Of a stretch of DNA of 36,688 bases, positions 13,900 through 23,167 are shown piece after piece (position 1 is the stretch's first letter; every line of letters starts with the position of its first letter). A program made the translations under genes and the position numbers. The notes beneath the pieces are model-generated. The model worked only from the letters and a program-made list of their open reading frames with translations, made no database searches and had not been told where the DNA came from. Source of the DNA: a virus; the IMG/VR virus record IMGVR_UViG_3300047318_000315, positions 1 through 36,688 of that record, one strand, 5' to 3'.

Positions 13900-14886
13900 A
13901 TGGCGATCGGATCCGGGCTCGGCGCCCAGCTCGGCATCGCGGCCGAGGTCACCTACGGCACGTTCGTCGCACCGACGAAGTTCATCGAGTTCACGAAGGA
14001 GAGCCTCGTCCTCAAGAAGACGACGGCGCAGTCCGCGGGGATCGCGGCGGGGCGGCTGCTGCCCCTGTCGTCGCGGCGGGTGGTGACACAGACGGAAGCC
14101 AACGGGTCCGTTGACCTGGAGGTCACCAACAAGGGCATGGGGCTGCTGCTGCAGGCCCTGATGGGCACGACCGTGACGCCCGTGCAGCAGGCCACCAGCA
14201 CGGCCTACCTGCAGACGCACACCCTCGCGGACACGGCGGGCAAGAGCCTGACCATCCAGAAGGGCGTGCCGCTCACGACGGGCACCGTCACCGACAAGAC
14301 CTTTCTGGGCTGCAAGGTCACCTCCGGTGAGTTCTCGTGCGAGGCGGGCGGCATGCTCACCGCGTCCTACGAGTTCGACGCCAAGGCGTGCGACGAAACG
14401 CAGACCCTGGCGACCGCGGCGTACCCGGCCATGGCTCCGTTCAACTTCTCGCAGCTCGCGGTGAAGACCGGCACGTTCGGCACGGAAGCGGCCCGGGACG
14501 GCATCCGCAAGATGTCGGTGAAGATCGAGCGGCCGATGGCCGTCGACCGGTTCTACGCGGGACAGTCCGGCACCAAGAAGGAGCCGATCGCCAATGACCA
14601 GGTGAAGATCACCGGCTCGCTGGAGATGGACTACGTCGACACGACCCTGGACGACCTGCACACCTCGGACGCGGCGACGTCGCTGGTCATCGAGTTCGTG
14701 GGCCCGATCATCGCGAGCACGTATGCGGAGACGTTCCGGATCACGCTGCCCGCGGTGAAGTTCGACGAAGCCCCGCCGAGCGTGGACGGCTTCGACGTCA
14801 TCAAGCCCACTGTCCAGTTCACCGCCCTGTACGACGGCACGAACCCCGTGAAGATCGAGTACCTATCGACCGACCTCACGCTGTGA
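13900..14886 (+). CDS. Major tail tube protein
   Basis: A 328-residue protein. GLGAQLGIAAEVTYGTFVAP, the pattern RVVTQTEANGSVDLEVTNKG and the C-terminal beta strands (DVIKPTVQFTALYDGTNPVKIEY) match the phage tail tube family of siphoviruses. It is preceded by a connector block and followed by the gp10-like and chaperone genes and the tape measure, the usual order. It polymerises into the tail tube around the tape measure protein. The ATG at 13900 follows the previous stop closely. Confidence 0.85.
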   Translation: MAIGSGLGAQLGIAAEVTYGTFVAPTKFIEFTKESLVLKKTTAQSAGIAAGRLLPLSSRRVVTQTEANGSVDLEVTNKGMGLLLQALMGTTVTPVQQATSTAYLQTHTLADTAGKSLTIQKGVPLTTGTVTDKTFLGCKVTSGEFSCEAGGMLTASYEFDAKACDETQTLATAAYPAMAPFNFSQLAVKTGTFGTEAARDGIRKMSVKIERPMAVDRFYAGQSGTKKEPIANDQVKITGSLEMDYVDTTLDDLHTSDAATSLVIEFVGPIIASTYAETFRITLPAVKFDEAPPSVDGFDVIKPTVQFTALYDGTNPVKIEYLSTDLTL

Positions 14887-14893
14887 GCGGGCC

Positions 14894-15400
14894 ATGACCC
14901 GTGATGTCCGGATCCTCAACACCGGCAGCCTGCTCGAACTGCAGCGCAGACTGCGGGCTGCCGGCGGCGAGAACATCCGCTCCTCGATGCAGCGCCGGAT
15001 CCGGCGGGCCGCCGAGCCACTGAAGGACGACCTGCAGTCCACGACCCGCGGCATGAACATCCGCAGCCAGGGCCGCTCTGGGCGGGGTGGCGGACCGTCG
15101 CCGAACACGCGCCCGCTGCGGGCGACGATCGCCGACGCCATCCGTATCTCGGTGCGCACGTCCGGCAACCCCGGCGCCACCGTGTGGCTCGACAAGGGCC
15201 GCATGCCGCCCGACATGAAGAACATCCCCGCTCAGCTGAACGCCGGCCGTCTGCGCCACCCCGTGTTCGGCAACCGGCGCCGTTGGGCCAGCCAGTACGC
15301 CTCGCCCCCTTGGTGGGACCAGACAGTCCGCCGCCACCAACCGCGCATGACGGCCGAGGTCGCCCGTGTCCTCGACGACGTCCGGCGCCGCCTCGAATAG
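14894..15400 (+). CDS. HK97 gp10-like tail component
   Basis: A 168-residue basic protein. The motif RLRHPVFGNRRRWASQ followed by PPWWDQ is a strong mark of HK97 gp10-family proteins in actinophages; the N-terminus LLELQRRLRAAGG...IRRAAEPLKDDLQ is also typical. In many HK97-like phages this gene lies before the tail tube gene; here it lies after it, so the order is swapped. It contributes to the neck or tail completion. Confidence 0.8.
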   Translation: MTRDVRILNTGSLLELQRRLRAAGGENIRSSMQRRIRRAAEPLKDDLQSTTRGMNIRSQGRSGRGGGPSPNTRPLRATIADAIRISVRTSGNPGATVWLDKGRMPPDMKNIPAQLNAGRLRHPVFGNRRRWASQYASPPWWDQTVRRHQPRMTAEVARVLDDVRRRLE

Positions 15401-15408
15401 GAGCCACC

Positions 15409-15861
15409 GTGATCATCGAGTACACGCCCGAGGGCGCCGAGCCCCAGCGCCTCGACGCCGGCCGTATGCGTGCGTCCGAGATCCAGGTCATCGAGCGGAC
15501 CGCGGACCGCCGCTGGGACGAGATCCGCGAGGCGATGAGCGAGGGCGACGTCAACGCGATGCGCACCGTCGCATGGGCCATCCTGAAGCGCCAGGAGCCG
15601 ACGCTGCGGTACGGGGACTTCGACCCGTGGGACGACGAGCTGCGCGTGCGCCTCGACGCCCGCGAGACCCGCGTCTACGCCGCGGAAATCTTCGCGAAGT
15701 ACGGCAGCGACCCGGACGACCTCGCCGCCGCGTTCGAGGAGCTGCGGGCGGTGACCGCGGACCGCGAGGCGTGCGAGGCGGCGATCGCCGACGTGACGGC
15801 CCCAAAAGACCCGGAGCCCGCCGCGCCGGAGCCGAGCCCAGCTTCACCGAGCGACGGCTGA
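15409..15861 (+). CDS. Tail assembly chaperone, unshifted product (gpG-like)
   Basis: A 150-residue acidic protein starting at a GTG with GGAG 6 bases upstream. It lies directly before the tape measure gene, where siphoviruses encode chaperones. ASEIQVIERTADRRWDEI, MRTVAWAILKRQEPTLRYGDF and VRLDARETRVYAAEI are features seen in actinophage chaperones. A slippery heptamer C CCA AAA (15801-15807) near its end allows a -1 shift that makes the longer chaperone. The short product ends in a Pro/Ala/Glu tail. Confidence 0.82.
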   Translation: MIIEYTPEGAEPQRLDAGRMRASEIQVIERTADRRWDEIREAMSEGDVNAMRTVAWAILKRQEPTLRYGDFDPWDDELRVRLDARETRVYAAEIFAKYGSDPDDLAAAFEELRAVTADREACEAAIADVTAPKDPEPAAPEPSPASPSDG

Positions 15862-15995
15862 GCTACCTACCGCTCTTCGCGTTCTACCTGCACCTGGCCC
15901 CGCGCGACGTAGACGACCTCACCGAGGACGACTTCGACCTGCTCACCCACTGGATCGACGCCCATGAAGCCCGGCTGCGCGGAGGTGGTGAGTGA
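15409..15995 (+). CDS. Tail assembly chaperone, -1 frameshift product (gpGT-like)
   Basis: Reading 15409-15807 in the first frame and then shifting -1 at C CCA AAA gives a 195-residue protein (133 residues plus 62). The second frame adds SFTERRLSYLPLFAFYLHL and LTEDDFDLLTHWIDAHEARL, a conserved C-terminal block of actinophage tail chaperones. That block has no start of its own near the overlap. The heptamer fits the X XXY YYZ rule exactly. The shifted product ends by overlapping the tape measure start (TGATG). This is the classic G/GT arrangement of lambda-like tails, and a set ratio of both products is needed for tail assembly. Confidence 0.82.
15801..15807 (+). promoter_or_regulatory. -1 ribosomal frameshift site CCCAAAA
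   Basis: Codons gcC-CCA-AAA present the heptamer in the right phase; a shift by one base keeps CCC and AAA pairing. No strong hairpin was found downstream, only a weak CCGG pair. Confidence 0.78.
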
Positions 15996-18900
15996 TGTCT
16001 GAGCGCCTGCGGTTCATCCTCGACGGAGACGACAGGCTGTCGGCCGTCCTCAACCGGGCCGGGGACTCCTCGGCCCGGCTGCACCGCCGTCTCAACGACG
16101 ACATGAACGCCAACTCGCGCGCCGTGCGCGGGTTCACGCGGGACAGCGACGGCCGTCTGCGTGACCTACGCGGCCGGTTCCTCTCGGCGGCGGACGCCTC
16201 GCGCGCCATGGCCGGCGGACTGCCCGACCTGACGAACCGTCTCGGCGACGTGTCCGACGCGGGCGGGAACGCCGCCACCTCGCTGGGCAAGTCCGGCGGC
16301 GGCCTGGGCGGCACGATGATTGCGGTGGCCGCGGCCGCGGGACTGTCGCTGCTGCCCGCCCTCGGCGCGCTGGTGCCGATGCTGGCCGGGGCCGGGCTCG
16401 CCGCGGGCACGCTGAAGCTCGGGTTCTCTGGGGTCGGCGACGCGCTGGAGGCGTCGGGCAAAGGGCAGAAGGAGTACGCGGCCTCTCTCAAAAAGCTCTC
16501 CCCCCCTGCCCGCGAGTTCACCAAAGCACTGGTCGGGCTGAAGAAAGAGTTCGGCCCGATCGGCCGGGAAATCCAGAAAGCGATGCTGCCCGGCTTCACC
16601 AAGGCGGTGAAGGCCGCCGGCCCGGTGGTCAAGATCCTCGGCAAGAGCATGACCGAGATGGGCGGCGCGTTCGGCAAAGCCGCCGACGGCGTCGGCCGAC
16701 TGCTGAAGGACTCCGGGTTCCAGGACGACCTGCAGACCAACCTGCGCCTGGGCGCCGGGTTCGTCCGCGACATGACGTCCTCGCTCGGCCCCTTCACTCG
16801 CAGCCTGCTCGACTTCGGCGCCGCGTCCGGGCCCACCCTGAAGTCGTTCAGCGACGGCATCGGCGGCCTGCTGTCCAAGGGCCTGCCCAGCATGTTCACC
16901 GGTCTGCAGTCCGGCATCCCGGGCACGGCGAAGATGCTGGACGGGCTGTTCTCGCTGGTGAACGACGTGCTCGGCGGGATCGGGCGGCTGGCGGGGGAGG
17001 CCGGGCGCACCCTCGGGCCGGTCTTCGGCGAGCAGTTCCGGCTCACCGGGTCGGTCGCCGCCGGCGCCATGGACACCCTGCGCGGCGCGATGATCCTGTT
17101 GCGGCCGGTCTTCCGGGACATCGCGTTCGGCCTCAAGTCGGTCATGGACTTCGGGGCGATCGTGGGCCCCACGCTGAAGGACGCCGGTCTGTCCATCGTC
17201 GGCGCGTTCCTCCCGGTCGGCGGCGCGGTCAACAGGGCGGTCGGTCCCCTGCAGGCCCTCAACATGGCGATCAACAACAACAAGGGCGCGATCCTGGAAG
17301 GCGCCCGGATGTTCGGCAGCGCCCTCATCAGCATGACCAGTGCCGCGATCTCTGCAGCGCCGACGATCATCCATGCGTTCCTGCTCGTCTCGGGCGGCAT
17401 CCTGTCCGCGCTGAGCGGCGTCGCGCACGGTGCCGCGCTGGCGTTCGGATGGGTGCCGGGTATCGGCGGGAAGCTGAAGGCCGCGGACAAGTCCTTCAAG
17501 AGCTTCAAAGACAACTACATCGCGGGTCTGACCGCTGCCGAGTCCAAGGCCAGCAGCTTTGCCGCGTCGGCCGCGCCGAAGCTGGCGTCGGGCAAGCTGA
17601 AGCTGAACATCAACAACTGGCAGCAGCAGATCGAAGCGGCCAAGGCCAAGCTGAAGACGGTGCCGGCGTCCAAGCAGTCCGCTCTGCGGGCGACGATCGC
17701 CGACCTCGAGGCGAAGGTGCGCAGCGCGAAGGGGCAGCTGGCGTCACTGCACGACAGGCACGTCTCGGTCACCACGACGTTCTACTCAGTGGGCTCGCCC
17801 GGCAGCGGCGGCATTCCGGTGGCCAAGCGCAACTACGCGAGCGGCGGACCGATCGGCTTTCCCGGCGGCGGCCCGATCACCGGGCCGGGTACCGGCACGT
17901 CGGACAGCATCCCGATCATGGCGTCCAACGGCGAGTACATGATCAACGCCCGCTCGACGTCGAAGTACCGGCCGCTGATCGAGGCCATCAACTCCGACCG
18001 TCTCGGCGCCTCGGGCGGTACGGGCGGCGCCGGGCTCGACGTCGGCAAGGGTCTGATCAAGGGCATGTCCGACTCGACGGCCGGAGTCCAGGCCGGGGCC
18101 CGCACCATGGCGGCCGCCGTGGTGACGGGCATCCGCGAAGAACTGCAGATCGCCTCACCGTCGAAGCGGACCAAGGCGCTCGCCGCGGACATCGGCAAGG
18201 GCCTGATCGTCGGTCTGACCGGATCCCGCGACAAGATCAAGTCGGTGTCGAAGGATCTCGCCAAGGACATCTGGTCGGCGTTCTCCGGCAGCAAGGACAA
18301 CCGGCTCGTGGCCTACGTCAACCGGCAGACGTCCAAGCTGTTGGCCGCGGCGAAGAAACGCGACAGCATCGCGGCGACGATCAAGCGGGCCACCGAATTC
18401 GCCGAGACCACCCGGGTCGGGGCGAAGCAGTCGGCGAGCCTCGGCGGAATGTTCGGCAGCGAGGAGGAGGTCACGGCCGGGGGCATCTCGGCGACGCTGT
18501 CGCAGCGCCTGACGAAGATGAAGGTGTTCGCGTCCTACATCAAGATGCTCGCGAAGCGCGGCCTCAACAAGACGATGCTGCGGGAGATCCTCACCATGGG
18601 GCCGGAGCAGGGCTACGCCTACGCCTCCGCTCTGGCCGGGGCGAACTCGTCCATCTTCAAGGCGATCAACTCCACCCAGTACAAGATCAACTCGACTGCT
18701 GATTCCCTCGGCAAGACCGGGGCGGACGCCCTGTACGACTCCGGGAAGAACGCGTCGAAAGGGTTCCTCGCCGGGCTCAAGTCGCAGCAGAAAGCCGTCG
18801 AGTCGTACATGCTCTCGCTGGCCAAGGCCATGCAGAAGGCGCTGCGCAAGGCGCTCGGCATCCGCTCGCCCGCCCGCAAGATGATCCCCGACGGCGTCAA

Positions 18901-19171
18901 CGTCGCCCGGGGTGTGGGCGTCGGCATCCTGCAGGGCCTGCCGCACGTCGACAGCGCCATGCAGGCCGTGGCCGGACGGGCCATGGGCGCTGTCGGCGCC
19001 CGCGCTGCGGGACGGCCGGCAGCCGCGGCGGGCGGCGGCGCCCAGCAGATCAGTGTGCAGATCGACATCAACGGCGCCACCGACCCGGTATCCACCGCGC
19101 GGGAGATCCGCCGCCAGCTGCTGGAACTCAAGCGGACGTTCGGGCTGAACGTCGAACTGAAGGTGGGGTAA
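15995..19171 (+). CDS. Tail tape measure protein
   Basis: A 1058-residue protein, the longest gene of the window, which sets tail length. The N-terminus has repeated helical segments (RLRFILDGDDRLSAVLNRAG), a hydrophobic region at ~105-145 (AVAAAAGLSLLPALGALVPM) and many amphipathic helices. Near residues 615-665 is the Gly-rich motif FPGGGPITGPGTGTSDSIP with NGEYMINARST, a tape-measure signature, and repeats of IASPSKRTKAL and GIRSPARKMIPDGV follow. The start at ATG 15995 has GGAGGT 8 bases upstream. An estimated tail length of about 150 nm follows from the usual 0.15 nm per residue. Confidence 0.93.
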   Translation: MSERLRFILDGDDRLSAVLNRAGDSSARLHRRLNDDMNANSRAVRGFTRDSDGRLRDLRGRFLSAADASRAMAGGLPDLTNRLGDVSDAGGNAATSLGKSGGGLGGTMIAVAAAAGLSLLPALGALVPMLAGAGLAAGTLKLGFSGVGDALEASGKGQKEYAASLKKLSPPAREFTKALVGLKKEFGPIGREIQKAMLPGFTKAVKAAGPVVKILGKSMTEMGGAFGKAADGVGRLLKDSGFQDDLQTNLRLGAGFVRDMTSSLGPFTRSLLDFGAASGPTLKSFSDGIGGLLSKGLPSMFTGLQSGIPGTAKMLDGLFSLVNDVLGGIGRLAGEAGRTLGPVFGEQFRLTGSVAAGAMDTLRGAMILLRPVFRDIAFGLKSVMDFGAIVGPTLKDAGLSIVGAFLPVGGAVNRAVGPLQALNMAINNNKGAILEGARMFGSALISMTSAAISAAPTIIHAFLLVSGGILSALSGVAHGAALAFGWVPGIGGKLKAADKSFKSFKDNYIAGLTAAESKASSFAASAAPKLASGKLKLNINNWQQQIEAAKAKLKTVPASKQSALRATIADLEAKVRSAKGQLASLHDRHVSVTTTFYSVGSPGSGGIPVAKRNYASGGPIGFPGGGPITGPGTGTSDSIPIMASNGEYMINARSTSKYRPLIEAINSDRLGASGGTGGAGLDVGKGLIKGMSDSTAGVQAGARTMAAAVVTGIREELQIASPSKRTKALAADIGKGLIVGLTGSRDKIKSVSKDLAKDIWSAFSGSKDNRLVAYVNRQTSKLLAAAKKRDSIAATIKRATEFAETTRVGAKQSASLGGMFGSEEEVTAGGISATLSQRLTKMKVFASYIKMLAKRGLNKTMLREILTMGPEQGYAYASALAGANSSIFKAINSTQYKINSTADSLGKTGADALYDSGKNASKGFLAGLKSQQKAVESYMLSLAKAMQKALRKALGIRSPARKMIPDGVNVARGVGVGILQGLPHVDSAMQAVAGRAMGAVGARAAGRPAAAAGGGAQQISVQIDINGATDPVSTAREIRRQLLELKRTFGLNVELKVG

Positions 19172-19173
19172 CC

Positions 19174-21612
19174 GTGCCGCTGCTGGTAGAAGTGGGCTGG
19201 GGCGGCCTGGTGCAGGCCCCCGCCACCATCACGTGGACGGACATCACCCAGTACGTCAACCAGGTGCAGGGAGTGTCCATCACCCGGGGCGCGTCCGATG
19301 AGCTGTCGGAGACGCAGCCCGGCACGGCCACCCTCCGCCTGGACAACGCCGACGGCAGGTTCACGCCCGGCAACACGGCCTCGGCGTACTACCCGTATGT
19401 GCGGCGCAACGCCCCGATCCGGATCTCCCAGGCGGTCATGCCCACCGTGTCCGGGTCGGCGCCCTGGCCGCTTGCCCAGCTGGGCGACGACTTCGACGAC
19501 GGTGTGGTCACATCGAGCCTATGGACGGCGAGCGGCGGGGCCTTCGAGACGGGCGGACGCATGCGCCTGCCGATGACGTCGGCCGGTATCACCGCCCGCT
19601 ACCTCAGTGCCCGCCAGTGGGTACTGACCGGCTCCAAGCTCACTGCGAAGTTCTCCACCATCCCGGCAGCCGGCGGCTCCAGCTCGGCGTCCGTCAGCAT
19701 GTATGTGCTGTCGCAGACGTCCAACACACAGCTGCGGTGGCGCTACGACGCACTCTCTGGCGAACTGCGCGCGCTCAACGAGGTCAGCTCGGCGGACGCA
19801 TCACCGACCGTCCTCACCTTCAGCCCTATCGATCACGCGTGGCTGCGCATCCGCGAGTCCAGCGGCACCGTGTATTTCGAGACCAGCCCGGACGGCTGGG
19901 CGTGGACGGTGCGCCGCTCGGTGCCCACCCCGGCTTGGGTGGGCACCGACCAGGTGCAGGTTTCATTTGCCGCGTCCCGCTCTGGCGGCGCCAGTGACTA
20001 CGTCGAGTTCGACCTGGTCGGCGCCGAAGTACAGCCCCGGTTCTACGGCATGGTCAACGAGTTCCCCGTCGACTGGGAGGGCCTCGTCTCGACGGTCACC
20101 GTCTCCTGCACCGATCTGTTCAAACGGCTCAACCGGCTGCCCGCGCTCAGGAGCATGGTCGCCGAGGAGATCATCGAGTTGGCGCCGCTGGTGTACTACC
20201 CGCTGAACGAGGCGGCCGCCTCGACCAGCGCCGGCGACATCTCCGGCTCCGGCGCCCCGTCGCTCGCTATCTCCCAGTCCGGGGCCGGCGGCACCATCGC
20301 GATGGCCAGCGTGGACGGCCCACCCGAGACGGCCGAGCAGTACCCGCTGTTCACGCCGACCTCAGCGACCGCGGGCAAGTGGCTGTCGGTGGACCTCGGC
20401 CCGCAGTTCGAGGATGCCACCTACCAGTACCTCTGCATGGAAGCCTGGTTCCAGACCACGACGACCGGCCGGTGCATCATGGGCGTGCACTCCACCGACC
20501 TGACGAACCAGCACCTCCTGTCCATCAGCGCGGCCGGCGGACTGCAGATCGAGTGGACATCCGACGGCAGCCCCCTCACGGTCGAGACCGTCAGCGGCCC
20601 CACCACCCTCGCCAACGGCCTGTGGCACCACGTCGTCTACGACCAACGCGAAGGCACCGTGTGGATCGACGGTGCCCTCGTCGACTCCGCTCTGGCGGTG
20701 CCCCGCCGCTGGGCGGAGCGCGTGCTGCACGTGGGCGGCTACCGCAGCAGCCGCCTCTGGAGCGGGTCGATCGCGCACGCCGCGGTGTACTCCACCCTGA
20801 CCACGTCGGCCGGAGTGACAGCGGCCACGCACTACGCCGCGGGCATGACCGGCTACTCGGGCGAGAGTGCCGACGCGCGGATTCAGCGGCTGGCCCGTTA
20901 CGCCGGCCTGCCGAGCGTGACGGTCTGGGGCACCACTCACGACCCGATCGCCTCGCAAGGCCCGGGTGGCACGCAGGTCGTGGCCCGGATGCGGGAGGTG
21001 GAATCCACCGAGTCCGCCAAACTGTTCGCGGCGCGCGACACCTTCGGCCTGGCGTACCAGTCCCGCGACCAGCGGTACAACCCGAGCCCCGCGTCCGAGG
21101 TTTTCACGATCGACTACGCCGACCTGGAGCCCGGCACAAGCCTCGCCGACGACGACCAGAAGCTGGTCAACTCCGTCCAGGCGTCCCGGCCCGGCGGAGC
21201 GACCCAGCGAGTCACCGCGCCCTCGTCGATCCTGGCGTTCGGCGAGTACCCGCAGACCCTCGACGTCCTCAAGACGTCCGACAACTCGGTCTTGGACGCC
21301 GGGTACTGGCTGGTGTCCCGGTACGCCAACACGGGCCCGGAGTTGCGCGAAGTCGTCATCGAGGCGTACACGCTGCCCGCCTACCTGGGCATCCTCGGCG
21401 CCGACATCTCCAGCTACTTCAGCGTCTACAACCTGCCCTCCCAGTCGCCCGCCAGCTCGCTGCGGGTCACCGTCGAGGGCTACACCGAAACAATCAAAGA
21501 GAGATCGCACGTCATCTCCTTCCATACGAGCACCAGCCTGAACGACTCCGTCTGGGTCCTCGGCGACTCGACGTACTCGGTGCTCGACTCCACCACCCGA
21601 CTCGCCTACTGA
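19174..21612 (+). CDS. Minor tail protein with LamG-like domain
   Basis: An 812-residue protein starting at GTG with AAGGTGGGG upstream. The N-terminal ~95 residues (ITWTDITQYVNQVQGVSITR, TATLRLDNADGRFTPGN) are a distal-tail-like module. Residues ~110-290 form a beta sandwich with FDDGVVTSSLWTASGGAFE. At ~330-490 is a laminin G/concanavalin-like domain (YYPLNEAAAS..., GLWHHVVYDQREGTVWIDG). The rest is a baseplate-hub-like region. Such proteins make the tail tip and bind cell-wall sugars; the LamG domain suggests carbohydrate contact. Confidence 0.85.
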   Translation: MPLLVEVGWGGLVQAPATITWTDITQYVNQVQGVSITRGASDELSETQPGTATLRLDNADGRFTPGNTASAYYPYVRRNAPIRISQAVMPTVSGSAPWPLAQLGDDFDDGVVTSSLWTASGGAFETGGRMRLPMTSAGITARYLSARQWVLTGSKLTAKFSTIPAAGGSSSASVSMYVLSQTSNTQLRWRYDALSGELRALNEVSSADASPTVLTFSPIDHAWLRIRESSGTVYFETSPDGWAWTVRRSVPTPAWVGTDQVQVSFAASRSGGASDYVEFDLVGAEVQPRFYGMVNEFPVDWEGLVSTVTVSCTDLFKRLNRLPALRSMVAEEIIELAPLVYYPLNEAAASTSAGDISGSGAPSLAISQSGAGGTIAMASVDGPPETAEQYPLFTPTSATAGKWLSVDLGPQFEDATYQYLCMEAWFQTTTTGRCIMGVHSTDLTNQHLLSISAAGGLQIEWTSDGSPLTVETVSGPTTLANGLWHHVVYDQREGTVWIDGALVDSALAVPRRWAERVLHVGGYRSSRLWSGSIAHAAVYSTLTTSAGVTAATHYAAGMTGYSGESADARIQRLARYAGLPSVTVWGTTHDPIASQGPGGTQVVARMREVESTESAKLFAARDTFGLAYQSRDQRYNPSPASEVFTIDYADLEPGTSLADDDQKLVNSVQASRPGGATQRVTAPSSILAFGEYPQTLDVLKTSDNSVLDAGYWLVSRYANTGPELREVVIEAYTLPAYLGILGADISSYFSVYNLPSQSPASSLRVTVEGYTETIKERSHVISFHTSTSLNDSVWVLGDSTYSVLDSTTRLAY

Positions 21613-21622
21613 GGAGCCCTGC

Positions 21623-22078
21623 ATGCCGATCGCTGTTGTCCGCGCGGAGACGTACTACCTGCCGACGCGCCCGCTGCCGGCCGACGCGTGGACGGGCGTG
21701 CCCGGCGCCGAGTTGGTGTACCGGTGGATCGAAGCCCGCATGAGTCGCCGCGTCCCGCTGCCCGAGGGCACCATCACGGACGTGCCGTCCGTGTACGCGC
21801 ACGTCGACGCGAACCGGTGGCTCGCGCCGTGCGTGTGCGGTTCGGCCGCGATCGTCTCGCCCGTCGACCCGCGCTGGGGCTGCACCGAGTGCGGCTACGG
21901 CTGGGTGCAGATGATCGTGCCGACCGCCGAGGAGATCGCCGCGATCGAGGCGGAACTACTGAAGATCCCGCAGCCGCACCTGCGGTTCTGGTGGCACCCT
22001 GATGACCCGGCCAACCCCGACCGGCCCGCCGACCTGGCGGCCGCCGAGGGCATCGACCTGCCCACCGTGCAGGGCTGA
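21623..22078 (+). CDS. Minor tail-region protein with zinc ribbon
   Basis: A 151-residue protein with a GAGGAG site 5-10 bases before its ATG. CVCG (70-73) and CTECG (~90-94) form a four-cysteine zinc ribbon, preceded by VYAHVDANRWLAP. The C-terminus (PHLRFWWHPDDPANPDRP) is rich in Trp and Pro. I recognise this combination from Streptomyces phages, where it is encoded between tail-tip and fibre genes, but I know of no defined role. Confidence 0.7.
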   Translation: MPIAVVRAETYYLPTRPLPADAWTGVPGAELVYRWIEARMSRRVPLPEGTITDVPSVYAHVDANRWLAPCVCGSAAIVSPVDPRWGCTECGYGWVQMIVPTAEEIAAIEAELLKIPQPHLRFWWHPDDPANPDRPADLAAAEGIDLPTVQG

Positions 22079-22081
22079 GCT

Positions 22082-22606
22082 ATGACGACGACCCCGCGCA
22101 CCTGGTCCGTCGGTGAGACCGTCACCGCGGCCTACATGAACACCGAGATACGCGACCAGTTCAACAGCTTCTTCGGCGCCTGGACCACGTATACGCCCAG
22201 CTGGATTGCCGAGGGCGGCGCTGGGACGAACCCGGTGCTCGGCAACGGCAGCCTCGGCGGCCGGTACCTCAAGGTCGGCCGCACCGTCGACTGGGTCCTG
22301 CAGCTCAACTGGGGCTCGACCTCGGTGGCGGGCGGCGGCGCCGGCTCCGAGAACTGGATGTTCGGTCTGCCCGCGGTTCCCGCTGCTGGCTTCACCTACC
22401 GCACCGCCACCGTCGACGTGTTCGACAACAGCACGTCGCTCCACTACAGCGGTAACGCGATCTACAACACGGGCTCGGGCGGCGTCATCAAGACGCTGGT
22501 GTCCAACCGCGCCGATGCCTCCGGCATCTGGGACTCCACCCTGCCCATGGTCTTCGCCGCCGGGGACATCCTGTACGCGTCCGGCCGCTACGAGGCCGCG
22601 TCCTGA
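22082..22606 (+). CDS. Tail fibre-like protein
   Basis: A 174-residue protein. The N-terminus PRTWSVGETVTAAYMNTEIRDQF is the attachment motif seen at the start of many actinophage fibre and fibre-like proteins; the rest is a beta-rich sandwich (VDWVLQLNWGSTSVAGGGAG..., GDILYASGRYEA). It is probably a short trimeric tail fibre. It lies between the tip proteins and the endolysin, and a terminator-like hairpin follows at 22625. Confidence 0.72.
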   Translation: MTTTPRTWSVGETVTAAYMNTEIRDQFNSFFGAWTTYTPSWIAEGGAGTNPVLGNGSLGGRYLKVGRTVDWVLQLNWGSTSVAGGGAGSENWMFGLPAVPAAGFTYRTATVDVFDNSTSLHYSGNAIYNTGSGGVIKTLVSNRADASGIWDSTLPMVFAAGDILYASGRYEAAS

Positions 22607-22624
22607 CCCTGCCTCATCCCGCCC

Positions 22625-22647
22625 GCCCCGCGCCTGATGGCCGGGGC
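22625..22647 (+). terminator. Hairpin terminator with short T run
   Basis: GCCCCG (22625-22630) pairs with CGGGGC (22642-22647), with an inner GCC-TGAT-GGC and one bulged C; TTT follows. It may reduce read-through into the next genes. Confidence 0.55.
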
Positions 22648-22669
22648 TTTCGTCATGTCTGGAGGCACC

Positions 22670-23167
22670 GTGACAGGCGTCCGCGTCGTCTCGCTGAAGA
22701 CCGACACCGCGCAGTCCATCCCCGCCGACGGCGGCTATCACATCGTCCGCTTCCCCTACACGACCGAGTCCTACGACCCGTGGGGCATGCACGAGCTCGC
22801 GCAGCCCGACGGGTACAGCGTGAGCAGCTGGTCGAAGGACGACCGCTCCGGGCTGATCTGGCCGTCCGTCGCCGGGTGGGGGACCCTGACCTCCCTCATC
22901 TACTGGGAGGCCGGCGACTACGCCGAGCTGCGCGACCGGTACGTGCGCGACCCGCTCGGCCTCACGGAGACCGGCTACGACTCCACGGCCACCGAGCACC
23001 GGCCGCCGTCACCCGGCATCCAGTGCTGGCACAAGACGCACGAAATGTTCGTCAGCCCCGGCACCCCGATCGCGCTGCTCGCCGCGCACGACGCCAGCGG
23101 CTCGAAGCGCATCACCCTCGCCGAGTTCAAGCTCGCCATCCACCCCGTAGAGGAGCCCCCGGCATGA
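22670..23167 (+). CDS. Tail fibre/receptor-binding protein, C1q-like
   Basis: A 165-residue protein. I start at GTG 22670, which has GGAGG 4 bases upstream; an ATG at 22637 lies inside the terminator hairpin. TAQSIPADGGYHIVRFPYTTE and SYDPWGMH are the opening motif of the C1q/TNF-like beta-jelly-roll heads found on tail fibres of actinophages; the end (RITLAEFKLAIHPVEE) fits this fold. It is probably a receptor-binding fibre tip. The stop overlaps the endolysin start. Confidence 0.68.
   Translation: MTGVRVVSLKTDTAQSIPADGGYHIVRFPYTTESYDPWGMHELAQPDGYSVSSWSKDDRSGLIWPSVAGWGTLTSLIYWEAGDYAELRDRYVRDPLGLTETGYDSTATEHRPPSPGIQCWHKTHEMFVSPGTPIALLAAHDASGSKRITLAEFKLAIHPVEEPPA

Noticed and set aside
15943-17514. 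Long reverse-strand frame of 523 codons
   Set aside because: It lies fully opposite the tape measure gene; high GC keeps the antisense frame open. No start signal or recognisable protein.
20362-21624. Reverse-strand frame of 420 codons
   Set aside because: Opposite the minor tail gene, with no domain or start signal.
22637-22669. ATG at 22637 as start of the fibre protein
   Set aside because: It lies within the terminator hairpin; GTG 22670 has a GGAGG site.
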